In this document: positions 45,232 through 52,652 of the stretch, one piece after another
Layout of the letters: every line of letters begins with the position of its first letter
Position numbering within the stretch: position 1 is the first letter of the stretch
Assembly (NCBI RefSeq): GCF_014836845.1
Contig: NZ_JACSQA010000013.1
Span: 28,448-92,447, forward strand
Direction of reading: 5' to 3'
Length of the DNA stretch: 64,000 nt
Source of the DNA: Ureibacillus galli
GTDB taxonomy: Bacteria; Bacillota; Bacilli; Bacillales_A; Planococcaceae
Translations under genes and position numbers: made by a program
Notes under the pieces: model-generated
Seen by the model: only the letters and a program-made list of their open reading frames with translations
Told to the model about the DNA's origin: nothing
Databases searched by the model: none

Positions 45232-46230
45232 ATGAAATTAAGTGTGTTAGATCAAGCGCCTGTGACAAAAGGGAATACCGCCCCGGACGCATTAATAAAA
45301 GCTGTAGAATTAGCGGAAGTGACTGAACAATTAGGGTATGAACGGATTTGGTTGGCTGAACATCATAATACGAGAGGTTTTGCAAGTTCAGCGCCTGAAA
45401 TAACAGCTGCTTATATAGCAGCAAAAACAAAACGAATCCGTGTTGGAACAGGTGGCACAATGATTATGCATTACTCACCTTATAAAATGGCAGAAGTATT
45501 CAAATCATTAAGTGCTTTAGCACCTGGAAGAATTGACTTCGGGGCAGGCCGTGCACCTGGTGGAGATCATTATGCTATGTATGCCTTGGCGGAGGGAAGA
45601 CAGCCCCAAGTAAATAATTTATACGAAAAACTTCAATGGACATTACAATTTTTAAATGATGAGGCACCAAATAATCCTTATTATCAAAAGGTTGTAGCTT
45701 CTCCAACAAATGTAGTTTTGCCGCAAAGTTGGTTGCTAGGCTCTAGTGGAAATAGTGCGATACAAGCAGGTCGTATGGGGCTAGGGTATTCATATGCTCA
45801 ATTCTTTAATGGCTATATGAACAAACAAATTTTCGATGCTTACAGAGAAAATTTTGTTCCATCCGCTTTTATGGAAAAGCCAGAAATTATAGTTTCTTAT
45901 TTTGTAACTGTTGCAGAAACAAGGGAAGAAGCAGAATACCAAGCAAAGCCTGCCGATATAGCTCGTCTACTGTTTATGCGAGGTCAAGTGGATCAATTGC
46001 GGATGACACCAGAGGAAGCTAAAGACTATCCGTTAACTGAAATGGACCGTATGTGGATTGAGGATTCAAGAAATCAACATTTTGTTGGGACGGCAAAAGA
46101 AGTCGCAGACCTATTACGACAAGAGCAACAAACATATGGTTTTGACGAGGCGATGATTTGTACGATTCCCCATTCGCAAGAAGTACGCTTGAATGTTTAT
46201 CGTTTGTTAGCAAAAGAATTATTTGATTGA
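45232..46230 (+). CDS. luciferase-like (LLM class) flavin monooxygenase
   Basis: A 332-residue TIM-barrel oxidoreductase of the bacterial-luciferase superfamily, group with YhbW-like proteins. Seen: LSVLDQAPVTKGNTAPDAL, YERIWLAEHHNTRGFASSAP, RVGTGGTMIMHYSPYKMAEV, LAPGRIDFGAGRAPGGDHYA, SWLLGSSGNSAIQAGRMGLG and the C-terminal HFVGTAKEVADLL. These enzymes use reduced flavin, often FMN. The substrate is unknown. GGAGGGGG lies eight to nine bases before the ATG. The dyad array ends 218 bases upstream, so this gene is the best candidate for its target. Confidence 0.9.
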   Translation: MKLSVLDQAPVTKGNTAPDALIKAVELAEVTEQLGYERIWLAEHHNTRGFASSAPEITAAYIAAKTKRIRVGTGGTMIMHYSPYKMAEVFKSLSALAPGRIDFGAGRAPGGDHYAMYALAEGRQPQVNNLYEKLQWTLQFLNDEAPNNPYYQKVVASPTNVVLPQSWLLGSSGNSAIQAGRMGLGYSYAQFFNGYMNKQIFDAYRENFVPSAFMEKPEIIVSYFVTVAETREEAEYQAKPADIARLLFMRGQVDQLRMTPEEAKDYPLTEMDRMWIEDSRNQHFVGTAKEVADLLRQEQQTYGFDEAMICTIPHSQEVRLNVYRLLAKELFD

Positions 46231-46236
46231 TGCGTT

Positions 46237-46269
46237 GGAGATATCTAAATGAGATATCTCCTTCTTTTT
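46237..46269 (+). terminator. terminator of the LLM gene
   Basis: GGAGATATCT/AGATATCTCC around a 5-nt loop, then TTCTTTTT. Confidence 0.9.
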
Positions 46270-46392
46270 ATTAAACGATAAAGAGGAAAGGTGAAAATAT
46301 TAGTTTCATAATATAGTAAATGAATGAATAAACTAGGAAGAATGCTTGTACTTACTGCAAAAATTCTAATTTAAATGTTAGGAGTTGGAAAG

Positions 46393-46530
46393 TTGAGATT
46401 TTTACAAGCAATCTTTTTGTTCGTATGCATTTTTCTCGTATCGTATTTATTTCTATTTGAACGGTCAATTTTTGAAACCCTCCAATACACATTCGTAATG
46501 TGGATACTCGCTGTTATGATTAAAAGATAA
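46393..46530 (+). CDS. 45-residue membrane ORF
   Basis: TTG 46393 to TAA 46530, nine bases after TTAGGAG. It encodes a hydrophobic helix (AIFLFVCIFLVSYLFLF), a short charged turn (ERSIFE) and a second helix ending WILAVMIKR. No family is recognised. The ribosome binding site and topology make a real small membrane protein more likely than not. Confidence 0.5.
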   Translation: MRFLQAIFLFVCIFLVSYLFLFERSIFETLQYTFVMWILAVMIKR

Positions 46531-46635
46531 CTAAATTGATCGGATTCTGTTGGATGGCAGGATCGTTTATATTTCTTTACAACGCTACTAGAGCTTAGTA
46601 AGAAAACGTCACATATTATATAACCAAACCATTTA

Positions 46636-46652
46636 TGTAAACTAGGTTGACA
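46636..46652 (-). repeat. fifth copy of the 17-bp dyad, inverted
   Basis: TGTAAACTAGGTTGACA, which on the minus strand reads TGTCAACCTAGTTTACA, identical to the first copy at 44534. It lies in the gap downstream of the HtrA-like gene and is not in a promoter position for any obvious gene. Confidence 0.75.
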
Positions 46653-46755
46653 AAGATTTTAAAAGGCCAATTTTAAATAAGCAGACAAGAAGGTTCTAAC
46701 CAAAAAGAATCAAGTGAAATTTTAGTTTCGTTATATAATAGTGATACTTTTTGAA

Positions 46756-47565
46756 TTAAAGTATTTTTAACTGCTCTTGAAGTAAATCAACTGGAATAAA
46801 AAGTCCAACATGGCCATATTTTTTATCTTTTAATGTAGCAAAGACTATGCCAATTACCTTACCTTCTTTATTTATAACCGGACTGCCGCTGTTTCCTTTA
46901 TATACAGGTGCATCTAGCATAAGGACTTCTTCATCCCAATCAGAAAGAAGGGTATAGTCAATTACTTTTCCTTCATTGGCAATCCCAGTAAAGTATAGTG
47001 GATTTCCAATAAAATAAATGCTTTCATTTGTTGTTGGTGTATACGTATCGGCCAATGTTAAATAAGGTAAATCGTCATCATCCACTTTTAAAATAGCTAA
47101 ATCGATTTCTGGATATGTCTCAACTACTTCGCCTTCATAAAGGTGATCATTTGGAAAAATGACTGTAATGGTGAGAGCGTCATCAATAACATGATCATTT
47201 GTAACAATGTACCCATCCTCTGATATAGCAAATCCAGTACCCTTACCGTCATTCGTTTTAATTTCCACTACGGCTTGTTTATAAGTTTGAATATCTTCTT
47301 GACTAGAAAGTCTTGAAGATACTTTTAAAAATTCAATGGCAGGTATAGAGAAAATCTCAAAAATAACAGCGAATGTACTAAAGGTTAGCATAATAGCCAT
47401 TATCCAAGCAAAAAGGCGTACCGGCTTTGATTTTTTTGTTGGATTATTCACACCGTCTAACCGTTCTTCTCGCTCTTTTTCCAACGCCTTTTGTTGTTCT
47501 TCGAGAACTAGTTCGATTAATTCTTCCTCGCTAATTGGTTCAAATCCATTTTCATCCTTCGCCAT
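46756..47565 (-). CDS. membrane-anchored trypsin-like serine protease (HtrA-like, no PDZ)
   Basis: A 269-residue protein. The acidic/coiled N-terminal 45 residues are cytoplasmic, one helix follows (VRLFAWIMAIMLTFSTFAVI), and an external S1C protease domain completes it. The triad is visible: His125 in VTNDHVI, Asp155 in EIDLAIL and Ser226 in YKGNSGSPV, so it should be active. Unlike HtrA/DegP it ends without a PDZ domain. A role in surface protein quality control is inferred from the family. AGGAGGG lies a few bases before the ATG. Confidence 0.9.
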   Translation of the reverse strand: MAKDENGFEPISEEELIELVLEEQQKALEKEREERLDGVNNPTKKSKPVRLFAWIMAIMLTFSTFAVIFEIFSIPAIEFLKVSSRLSSQEDIQTYKQAVVEIKTNDGKGTGFAISEDGYIVTNDHVIDDALTITVIFPNDHLYEGEVVETYPEIDLAILKVDDDDLPYLTLADTYTPTTNESIYFIGNPLYFTGIANEGKVIDYTLLSDWDEEVLMLDAPVYKGNSGSPVINKEGKVIGIVFATLKDKKYGHVGLFIPVDLLQEQLKIL

Positions 47566-47720
47566 GCCATCCCTCCTATAAAACTACTTAATGTTATCAT
47601 ATCTGATAAAGTAAACCTTTGGAAAGGGAACGATATATGGTAATAAAAGAAGCACTAATAGGAGTTACCAATATTTCACATGAATTGTTAAAATAGAATA
47701 AGAAGAGAAGGGGAGTGATG

Positions 47721-48074
47721 ATGAATACTTATAAGCAAATAGTAAAGAAGAATATATTTTTAATACTAATTATGTTAGTACTAATGTTTTTTACATATGG
47801 ATGGTGGCTTATAATGCCATTTTTTATTTTCCCTAGTTTATATTTAGATGTAGGAATTCCTCTATTTCTTATTTTTATAATTATTTTTTTAAGTATAGGA
47901 GTTTTATTTTCTTTATTTTTTGTTCCCCTTCATTGGTCTTTTGCTAAGGAATATGCACGAATAAAAGATAAAAGGCGAGTATCGATATTTTTCCTTGCTC
48001 AAGGGGTTGTGTTATTAGGTGGAAGTATTTTAGCGGCTATAGCCTTTCTTCTTTTATTTTACTTTCTTAATTAA
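47721..48074 (+). CDS. 117-residue membrane protein, unknown
   Basis: A small integral membrane protein with three helices (NIFLILIMLVLMFFTYGWWL, DVGIPLFLIFIIIFLSIGVL, and FFLAQGVVLLGGSILAAIAF) and a basic cytoplasmic loop (EYARIKDKRRV). The start is ATG 47721 behind AAGGGGAG; GTG 47715 and ATG 47718 sit too close to that site. No family is recognised. It lies just upstream of another tiny membrane protein, perhaps as a short operon. Confidence 0.7.
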   Translation: MNTYKQIVKKNIFLILIMLVLMFFTYGWWLIMPFFIFPSLYLDVGIPLFLIFIIIFLSIGVLFSLFFVPLHWSFAKEYARIKDKRRVSIFFLAQGVVLLGGSILAAIAFLLLFYFLN

Positions 48075-48158
48075 ACGAAGTTTTTTCTGAGACAATGATA
48101 AATTAATGAAATAAGTTTATATAATCACCTTTAACGGTAGATTAGCGGAGGGAATATG

Positions 48159-48341
48159 ATGTTTAAACTGTTCTTTATGTTTCTAAAATACTTTGTCTGT
48201 TTTTTTATAGGTTGTATTTTATTTAATTTAATTGTAAAAGGTGAGTGGCTTATTTTGACTGCCTTTTCATGTTCTTTAGGTGTAGCGTTAGGGATTAGCT
48301 TATTTCAATATTATTTAACTAAGGAAGTAAGTCAGAGCTAA
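48159..48341 (+). CDS. 60-residue membrane protein, unknown
   Basis: Two helices (MFLKYFVCFFIGCILFNLIV and LILTAFSCSLGVALGISLFQ) and a short charged end (LTKEVSQS). GGAGGG stands four to six bases before the ATG pair at 48156/48159. No recognised family. It may be co-transcribed with the preceding membrane protein, 84 bases upstream. Confidence 0.6.
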   Translation: MFKLFFMFLKYFVCFFIGCILFNLIVKGEWLILTAFSCSLGVALGISLFQYYLTKEVSQS

Positions 48342-48456
48342 CTAATGGTCGTTTTTTAACTCGCGCTTAATCGTTCGTTCCCTTTTAAACTATAACGTTG
48401 TTAATACTAAAAACGTTGCTATATCTAGAGTTACGCGTTATTTTATGTGACATTCC

Positions 48457-48485
48457 TTGAACCGAAAATAAAAATGTGACATAAT
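48457..48485 (+). promoter_or_regulatory. promoter of the guanidine riboswitch operon
   Basis: TTGAAC, 17-bp spacer, CATAAT, about 20 bases ahead of the riboswitch. Confidence 0.65.
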
Positions 48486-48507
48486 TAAGTTAATTGGATA
48501 ATTAAAT

Positions 48508-48628
48508 GTTTTCTAGGGTTCCGCATGATTTCATGGTCTGGTCCGAGAGAAAACTCACAGTTTGTTTACTGTGTCACGGAAGGATAAAAGCCTGGGAGAT
48601 ATGAACAATATCTCTAAGGCTTTTTTGT
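48508..48628 (+). promoter_or_regulatory. guanidine-I (ykkC) riboswitch with terminator
   Basis: The aptamer shows the ykkC consensus: CTAGGGTTCCG at the start, GGTCTGGTCCGAGAGAAAAC in the middle, and CACGGAAGGATAAAAGCC at the end. A terminator follows: AGCCTGGGAGATAT pairs with ATATCTCTAAGGCT, then TTTTTT (48588-48626). In the known ON-switch mechanism, guanidinium binding prevents termination and turns on the exporter genes that follow directly. Confidence 0.95.
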
Positions 48629-48642
48629 TTGGAGGGAAAAAA

Positions 48643-48981
48643 ATGAAATCTTGGTTAAAAGTTTTTCTAGCTGCATTTCTAGAAGTTTTTTGGGTAATTG
48701 GATTAGCCCATGCAGATGAATTGTGGGAATGGATTGGTACGATCGTTGCTATCCTTATATGTAATTATTTATTAATCAAAGCAACACAGGAACTACCAGC
48801 AGGTACGGTCTATGCAGTATTTGTAGGATTGGGTACAGCTGGGGCAGTTCTATCGGAAATAATATTTTTTGAAGAACCTTTTAATATTATTAAAATACTA
48901 TTAATCGGTTTGTTACTAGTAGGGGTCATTGGGTTAAAGTTAGTGACAGATGATCAAGAGCAGAAGGAGGATGAGGAATAA
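48643..48981 (+). CDS. ykkC: SMR guanidinium exporter subunit, YkkC type
   Basis: A 112-residue, four-helix small-multidrug-resistance protein. The invariant glutamate is in [13 protein letters not shown] near residue 13, with [20 protein letters not shown] in helix 3 and [20 protein letters not shown] in helix 4. It matches B. subtilis YkkC, whose pair with YkkD exports guanidinium. ATG 48643 follows GGAGGG; the earlier open frame runs through the riboswitch. It overlaps the next gene by one base. Confidence 0.94.
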   Translation: MKSWLKVFLAAFLEVFWVIGLAHADELWEWIGTIVAILICNYLLIKATQELPAGTVYAVFVGLGTAGAVLSEIIFFEEPFNIIKILLIGLLLVGVIGLKLVTDDQEQKEDEE

Positions 48982-49295
48982 TGGCATGGTTATCGTTAAT
49001 TGTTGCTGGGGTATTTGAAACCTTTGGTGTCGCAATGTTGAATCAATATAGCGTAAGTAGAAGTTGGAAACCACTTGTTTTTCTATTCCTTGGATTCTTT
49101 ATCAGCTTAACGTTACTCAACTTCTCAATGAATACGATTCCGATGGGGACGGCCTACGCAATTTGGACGGGTATTGGTGTTGTAGGGGGAACGATTATCG
49201 GAATGCTTTTTTATGGTGAATCAAAAGATTGGAAACGAATTTTATTTATCTTCATTATTTTAAGCGCCAGCATCGGATTAAAGTTAGTTTCATAA
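48981..49295 (+). CDS. ykkD: SMR guanidinium exporter subunit, YkkD type
   Basis: A 104-residue, four-helix SMR protein with the conserved glutamate in GVFETFGVAMLNQYS near residue 13 and the motif NTIPMGTAYAIWTGIGVVGG in helix 3. It is the partner of the upstream YkkC-type subunit: start and stop overlap as TAATG, so the two are made in equal amounts and probably form an antiparallel heterodimer. The guanidine-I riboswitch upstream identifies the substrate as guanidinium. Confidence 0.94.
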   Translation: MAWLSLIVAGVFETFGVAMLNQYSVSRSWKPLVFLFLGFFISLTLLNFSMNTIPMGTAYAIWTGIGVVGGTIIGMLFYGESKDWKRILFIFIILSASIGLKLVS

Positions 49296-49297
49296 AT

Positions 49298-49336
49298 AAA
49301 AAAGCTTTGGGATTATATGTCCCAAAGCTTTTATTT
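49298..49336. terminator. terminator of the guanidinium exporter operon
   Basis: AAAAGCTTTGGGA/TCCCAAAGCTTTT around a 7-nt loop, with T runs on both strands. Confidence 0.92.
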
Positions 49337-49352
49337 GTTTCGCTTAAAAACC

Positions 49353-49385
49353 ATAAAAAAACACATCCATTGTGGAGGCAGTGTT
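49353..49385 (-). terminator. terminator of the coiled-coil protein gene
   Basis: On the minus strand AACAC...CCTCCA and TGGATGTGTT pair with a small bulge, followed by a T7 run. Confidence 0.75.
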
Positions 49386-49414
49386 GGTAAAGTAGAGTGA
49401 GATGTTTTAAATAT

Positions 49415-50293
49415 TTAAACTTTACTAATCGTTAACCCTTTTTTGTTAGAAATACTTAGACTCATTGTGGCAGTATTTACCCAAATAACTTCATTTTCTG
49501 TCGTTTCAATAAAGACACCCGAAAACGTATTTCCATTTCTATCTATGAGAGTGATACGGTCTCCTAGGCGGAGATAAAAATAAGGGCTCTGATTTAAAAG
49601 CTCTCTTAGTTGAACAATATTTTCTAATAACTGATTGTATTGTTCTTCATTTTGTAGTTGATGTTCAATGTGTAATTTATTTTCAGAAGCTAATTCTTGC
49701 TGCAGATTTGATCCCATGTTTTGCAAATCTCTGATGATTGTTTGCAAGTTCGACTGTAGTGTGTTGTTTAAATTACGGAAAAGTTCATTCATATTTGTTT
49801 GTAAGAGATTTTGACCATTTAACAATTTTTCTTGAGTTTGTTTTAATTGACCTGACAAAGGTCGCATTTCTTGGAGTATTTGTTGATTATTCATTAAAAG
49901 ATTGCGTTGCTGAAGAAGCATTTGTCTTAGTTCATTGTTTAATCTGTTTGCTGTTTGTTCCTGATTATCGGATAGAGTATCTACTACCCCATTTAAATTT
50001 TGTATCTCATTTATCACAGTTTTCTTGAAGGATTGATAACCATTCGAAAGTTCTGCCAATGTATTGTTTAAACTGCCTTGTTGTATTTTATATTGGATGG
50101 AATTTTGGCAAATGTATTGATTCATACATTGAAGTTGTTCCAAAATCATTTCATGCTGTTGTTGTGCCGCCAACATAAACTCACTGAATGTATCCGTTAC
50201 ATAAGTCCGTTGGTTATTGGATTCTACATTAGAATCATCGTTTAACTTATATAAATTGTTCATGGTAGGTGAATAATAAATGGGGGTTTCCAT
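49415..50293 (-). CDS. coiled-coil protein with a small C-terminal beta domain, coat-like
   Basis: A 292-residue soluble protein very rich in Gln, Asn and Leu. Residues about 30-230 are long helices likely to form coiled coils (NGQNLLQTNMNELFRNLNNT, QIIRDLQNMGSNLQQ-type repeats). The last 55 residues form a compact domain beginning YLRLGDRITLIDRNGNTFSG and ending NKKGLTISKV. This end domain resembles the whole of the 69-residue protein encoded just upstream. Such Q/N-rich proteins with a small beta barrel recall spore coat and exosporium proteins, but I cannot name a family. The start is the ATG behind AGGAG, eight codons into the open frame. Confidence 0.7.
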   Translation of the reverse strand: METPIYYSPTMNNLYKLNDDSNVESNNQRTYVTDTFSEFMLAAQQQHEMILEQLQCMNQYICQNSIQYKIQQGSLNNTLAELSNGYQSFKKTVINEIQNLNGVVDTLSDNQEQTANRLNNELRQMLLQQRNLLMNNQQILQEMRPLSGQLKQTQEKLLNGQNLLQTNMNELFRNLNNTLQSNLQTIIRDLQNMGSNLQQELASENKLHIEHQLQNEEQYNQLLENIVQLRELLNQSPYFYLRLGDRITLIDRNGNTFSGVFIETTENEVIWVNTATMSLSISNKKGLTISKV

Positions 50294-50403
50294 GTGAATT
50301 CTCCTGTCTTTGTGCACATAGTTATTATTACTATATGGAAAGTTTAGGTGTACGTTATAGGACAGTAGCCTATATGTTTTATTGTTTATTAGTAATAAAA
50401 AAA

Positions 50404-50428
50404 CCAGACTAAGAAGTTCTTAGTCTGG
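50404..50428 (-). terminator. terminator of the 69-residue protein gene
   Basis: Perfect CCAGACTAAGAA/TTCTTAGTCTGG stem, then TTTTTTT on the minus strand. Confidence 0.93.
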
Positions 50429-50442
50429 CGCACTGTTAGTAA

Positions 50443-50652
50443 TTAAGTTAGTTTTTCGATTGTTACACCTTGAATATTTGTAAGAAGAACTGTTGGAGCA
50501 GCACTTGTAGGTCCAAGACCAATCCATGTAAGTGTATCACCTGTCAAGCTAACGAAAACCCCTAAAAGTGTAGCAGCACCAGGTGCAGTAACTGAGATTC
50601 TATCACCGAATTCTAAAGCTAAGTTAGTTAAATTAGTTAAATTATTTAACAT
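50443..50652 (-). CDS. 69-residue beta-domain protein, coat-like
   Basis: A small soluble protein consisting of one domain: LALEFGDRISVTAPGAATLL, GVFVSLTGDTLTWIGLG, and VLLTNIQGVTIEKL. It shares GDRI, GVF, a central W and the NxxGxTI ending with the C-terminal domain of the next gene. It is preceded by an Asn/Leu start (LNNLTNLTNLA). The start is ATG behind AAGGAGGTGATATTG. It has its own terminator, so it can be expressed alone at a high level. No named family is recognised. Confidence 0.72.
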   Translation of the reverse strand: MLNNLTNLTNLALEFGDRISVTAPGAATLLGVFVSLTGDTLTWIGLGPTSAAPTVLLTNIQGVTIEKLT

Positions 50653-51087
50653 CAATATCACCTCCTTATTCCTCTCTAGTTACATTAAATGCAAGGAGAA
50701 AAAAATTGAAAAGGCAAATGTAATAGGTTGAAAAAAATATTATTTTCTTAAATCGTTATCTACTACCCCTTTAAAAAGCATGATAGATTCCCAATTTATT
50801 AGTCTTTGAATGCACTTCAAAGAAAGGAACAGTCTGTTAGTGTGGAACTTATGGTAGAAGTGGAACAATAATAAATGGTTTGAATTGTAGGGAAGAGCAG
50901 GGATTGATAGGCAAAAACATATAGATACTGTTTAATACGTGAAAATAAAGGAAGTAAAGTGAAAGGTTTTTTTGGAATAGTAAACAGTTATATAGGTAAA
51001 TTAATGATAATCAGGAATTGGATAAAAAATTTTTGGTTAATTTGTGTAGTGAACTAAGTTGGCAATATCGAAGGAGTGGTAAATGAA
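50653..51087 (+). other. intergenic region between the coat-like gene and thpR
   Basis: About 435 AT-rich bases, divergent. No gene is seen. The only notable element is a degenerate inverted copy of the 17-bp dyad at 51048-51064. Confidence 0.45.
51048..51064 (-). repeat. sixth, degenerate copy of the 17-bp dyad, inverted
   Basis: On the minus strand it reads TGCCAACTTAGTTCACT, 14 of 17 matches to the second array copy. It ends six bases before the thpR ribosome binding site, so a protein bound here could block that gene. Confidence 0.5.
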
Positions 51088-51639
51088 TTGAGCAAGCATC
51101 ATTATTTTTTTGCAATTAAATTACCGAAGGAAGCTAAAGATTTTTTAAACGAATGGATGGAAGCAAAAAAACACGAATTTCCCTTTGCAAAGTGGGTACA
51201 CCCTGAGGATTACCATATTACGTTAGCGTTTTTAGGTTTTGCTCCAGAGGATATGAAAAGCGCAGCCATTCAAACTATGCCACAAGTGTTGATAGGTGTA
51301 CCTCCATTTTCACTAACACTTCATCAAATAGGGACATTTGGACCTCAAAAAAAACCTCGTATTTTTTGGGCTGACGTGAAACATTCAGAAGAGCTCATTC
51401 AGTTACAGAAGAAAGTGTATGGTCAAGCTTTAAAAGTAGGCTTTGACTTGGATAAAAAACCATTTCGGCCACATATTACGATAGCAAGGAAATGGAATAG
51501 TGCTGAAGAATTCGATCCAAATTTATTAACGGATATAGACGGTGATTTTTCTTTTACAGTAAATGAAATTATTTTATATGAAACCCATTTAGATAAAACA
51601 CCAAAATACCATGAATTTGCCCGATTTTCACTTAAGTAA
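51088..51639 (+). CDS. thpR: RNA 2',3'-cyclic phosphodiesterase (2'-5' RNA ligase family)
   Basis: A 183-residue cytosolic 2H phosphoesterase. The two HxTx catalytic motifs are HITLAFLG near residue 46 and HITIARKW near 129. Family signs between them are PPFSLTLHQIGTFGPQKKPR and RIFWADV. The enzyme opens 2',3'-cyclic phosphates on RNA ends; the ligase activity is seen only in vitro. The likely start is TTG 51088, 11 bases after AAGGAG, because homologues begin near this point; GTG 51076 overlaps the ribosome binding site. Confidence 0.92.
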   Translation: MSKHHYFFAIKLPKEAKDFLNEWMEAKKHEFPFAKWVHPEDYHITLAFLGFAPEDMKSAAIQTMPQVLIGVPPFSLTLHQIGTFGPQKKPRIFWADVKHSEELIQLQKKVYGQALKVGFDLDKKPFRPHITIARKWNSAEEFDPNLLTDIDGDFSFTVNEIILYETHLDKTPKYHEFARFSLK

Positions 51640-51733
51640 AAGGGAAGGCGAGATGTGATGTGCATACTATCATAACTCGCTTTTTTATATGTCTATGTAT
51701 TAAGAATGTTGCCAAATGGAATGGGACTATCAG

Positions 51734-51762
51734 TTGACTTTATACCTATAGGGGTATATATT
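51734..51762 (+). promoter_or_regulatory. rhodanese promoter with CsoR/CstR-type operator
   Basis: TTGACT (51734-51739), 17 bp, TATATT (51757-51762). The dyad TATACCTATAGGGGTATA (51741-51758) fills the spacer. Its ATACC...GGGGTAT form is that of operators of CsoR-family repressors. CstR, the persulfide-sensing member, controls rhodanese genes in other Firmicutes, which fits the two genes downstream. No csoR/cstR gene is in the window. Confidence 0.75.
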
Positions 51763-51765
51763 TGG

Positions 51766-51788
51766 TTATAACATCACACGTGTTATAA
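51766..51788 (+). repeat. 8-bp inverted repeat just after the rhodanese promoter
   Basis: TTATAACA (51766-51773) and TGTTATAA (51781-51788) are perfect arms, 7-nt spacer, placed across the expected transcription start. A second operator or a leader hairpin. Confidence 0.5.
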
Positions 51789-51845
51789 ATGGTATTATTG
51801 ATTAAATAAATATCTAGTGTATATAGGTGGGAGTGAAAGAAGTAA

Positions 51846-52205
51846 ATGATAGAATGGATTTTAATCATAATTGTTGTAGCTCTGTTAGTGTATCGGTTAA
51901 CACCAACAAAAGGAATTAACAACATTACAACGCAAGAATTAAAAACGGTACTTCATGATCCAGATAAAGTGTTTATTGACGTTCGATCGCCGCTGGAATA
52001 TAAAGCTCAAAATATTAAACAGTTTCAAAATATTCCACTAAAATCAAATTTCAAAAATTTACCGAGAGACAAAGAAATTGTTGTTATTTGCCAAACTGGA
52101 ATCCGAAGTAATCAAGCTTGTAAAAAGTTAAAGAGACTAGGTTATGAACGAATTACAAATGTTCGTGGTGGTATGGGGCAATGGAATATGGAAAATAGGG
52201 GGTAA
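51846..52205 (+). CDS. membrane-anchored rhodanese
   Basis: A 119-residue protein with one N-terminal helix (MIEWILIIIVVALLVYRL) and a single rhodanese domain. Seen: VFIDVRSPLEYKAQNIKQFQ (CH2A-type motif) and the active loop VVICQTGIRSNQA with Cys82, then GYERITNVRGGMGQW. Rhodaneses carry sulfane sulfur as cysteine persulfide. It is first in a two-gene unit behind a CsoR/CstR-type operator. It should act at the membrane in sulfide or persulfide handling; the sulfur acceptor is unknown. Confidence 0.9.
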   Translation: MIEWILIIIVVALLVYRLTPTKGINNITTQELKTVLHDPDKVFIDVRSPLEYKAQNIKQFQNIPLKSNFKNLPRDKEIVVICQTGIRSNQACKKLKRLGYERITNVRGGMGQWNMENRG

Positions 52206-52209
52206 TGAC

Positions 52210-52506
52210 ATGAAAGAAGTGACTGCAAAGGAAGTGCAGGAACGATTAGAAAAGGGAGAAAACCTCCATTTAATCGATGTGCGTGAAGTAGATGAGGTGG
52301 AAGCAGGACATATACCAGGTATCCTTCATATCCCACTAGGTCTACTAGAATTTCGCATGAATGAGCTTTCGAAAGATACTTCTTATATAATGGTTTGTCG
52401 TTCAGGCAAACGAAGTGGAAAAGCTACTGAATTTTTACAAAGCCAAGGTTTTGACGTTACGAATATGAACGGCGGTATGCTTGCTTGGGAAGGCAAAGTA
52501 GAATAG
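52210..52506 (+). CDS. single-domain rhodanese
   Basis: A 98-residue cytosolic rhodanese with HLIDVREVDEVEAGHIPGIL and the active loop MVCRSGKRSGKA with Cys63, ending NMNGGMLAWEG. The start is ATG 52210, close behind the upstream stop and AGGGGG. The active loop differs from the partner (CRSGKRS against CQTGIRS), so the two likely differ in substrate. Co-transcribed with the membrane rhodanese. Confidence 0.92.
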   Translation: MKEVTAKEVQERLEKGENLHLIDVREVDEVEAGHIPGILHIPLGLLEFRMNELSKDTSYIMVCRSGKRSGKATEFLQSQGFDVTNMNGGMLAWEGKVE

Positions 52507-52531
52507 CGTTTATTTTTCATAAATTATAATG

Positions 52532-52573
52532 ATAGGATTGCAACCAGAAACTAGGTCTCAATCCTATTTTTTT
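52532..52573 (+). terminator. terminator of the rhodanese operon
   Basis: ATAGGATTG/CAATCCTAT stem with an 18-nt loop and a T7 tail. Confidence 0.88.
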
Positions 52574-52652
52574 ATTTTTAATATAAAAACTATCATGTAA
52601 ACAGAATAATATAGAGCTTTTTTTAATATATTAACTATAAAGGAGTGATCAC

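Noticed and set aside
44534..46652. Dyads called outright as TnrA/GlnR sites.
   Set aside because: The outer TGTNA/TNACA matches, but the conserved inner AACYTAGTT is not AT-rich as in known sites and the even spacing is not explained.
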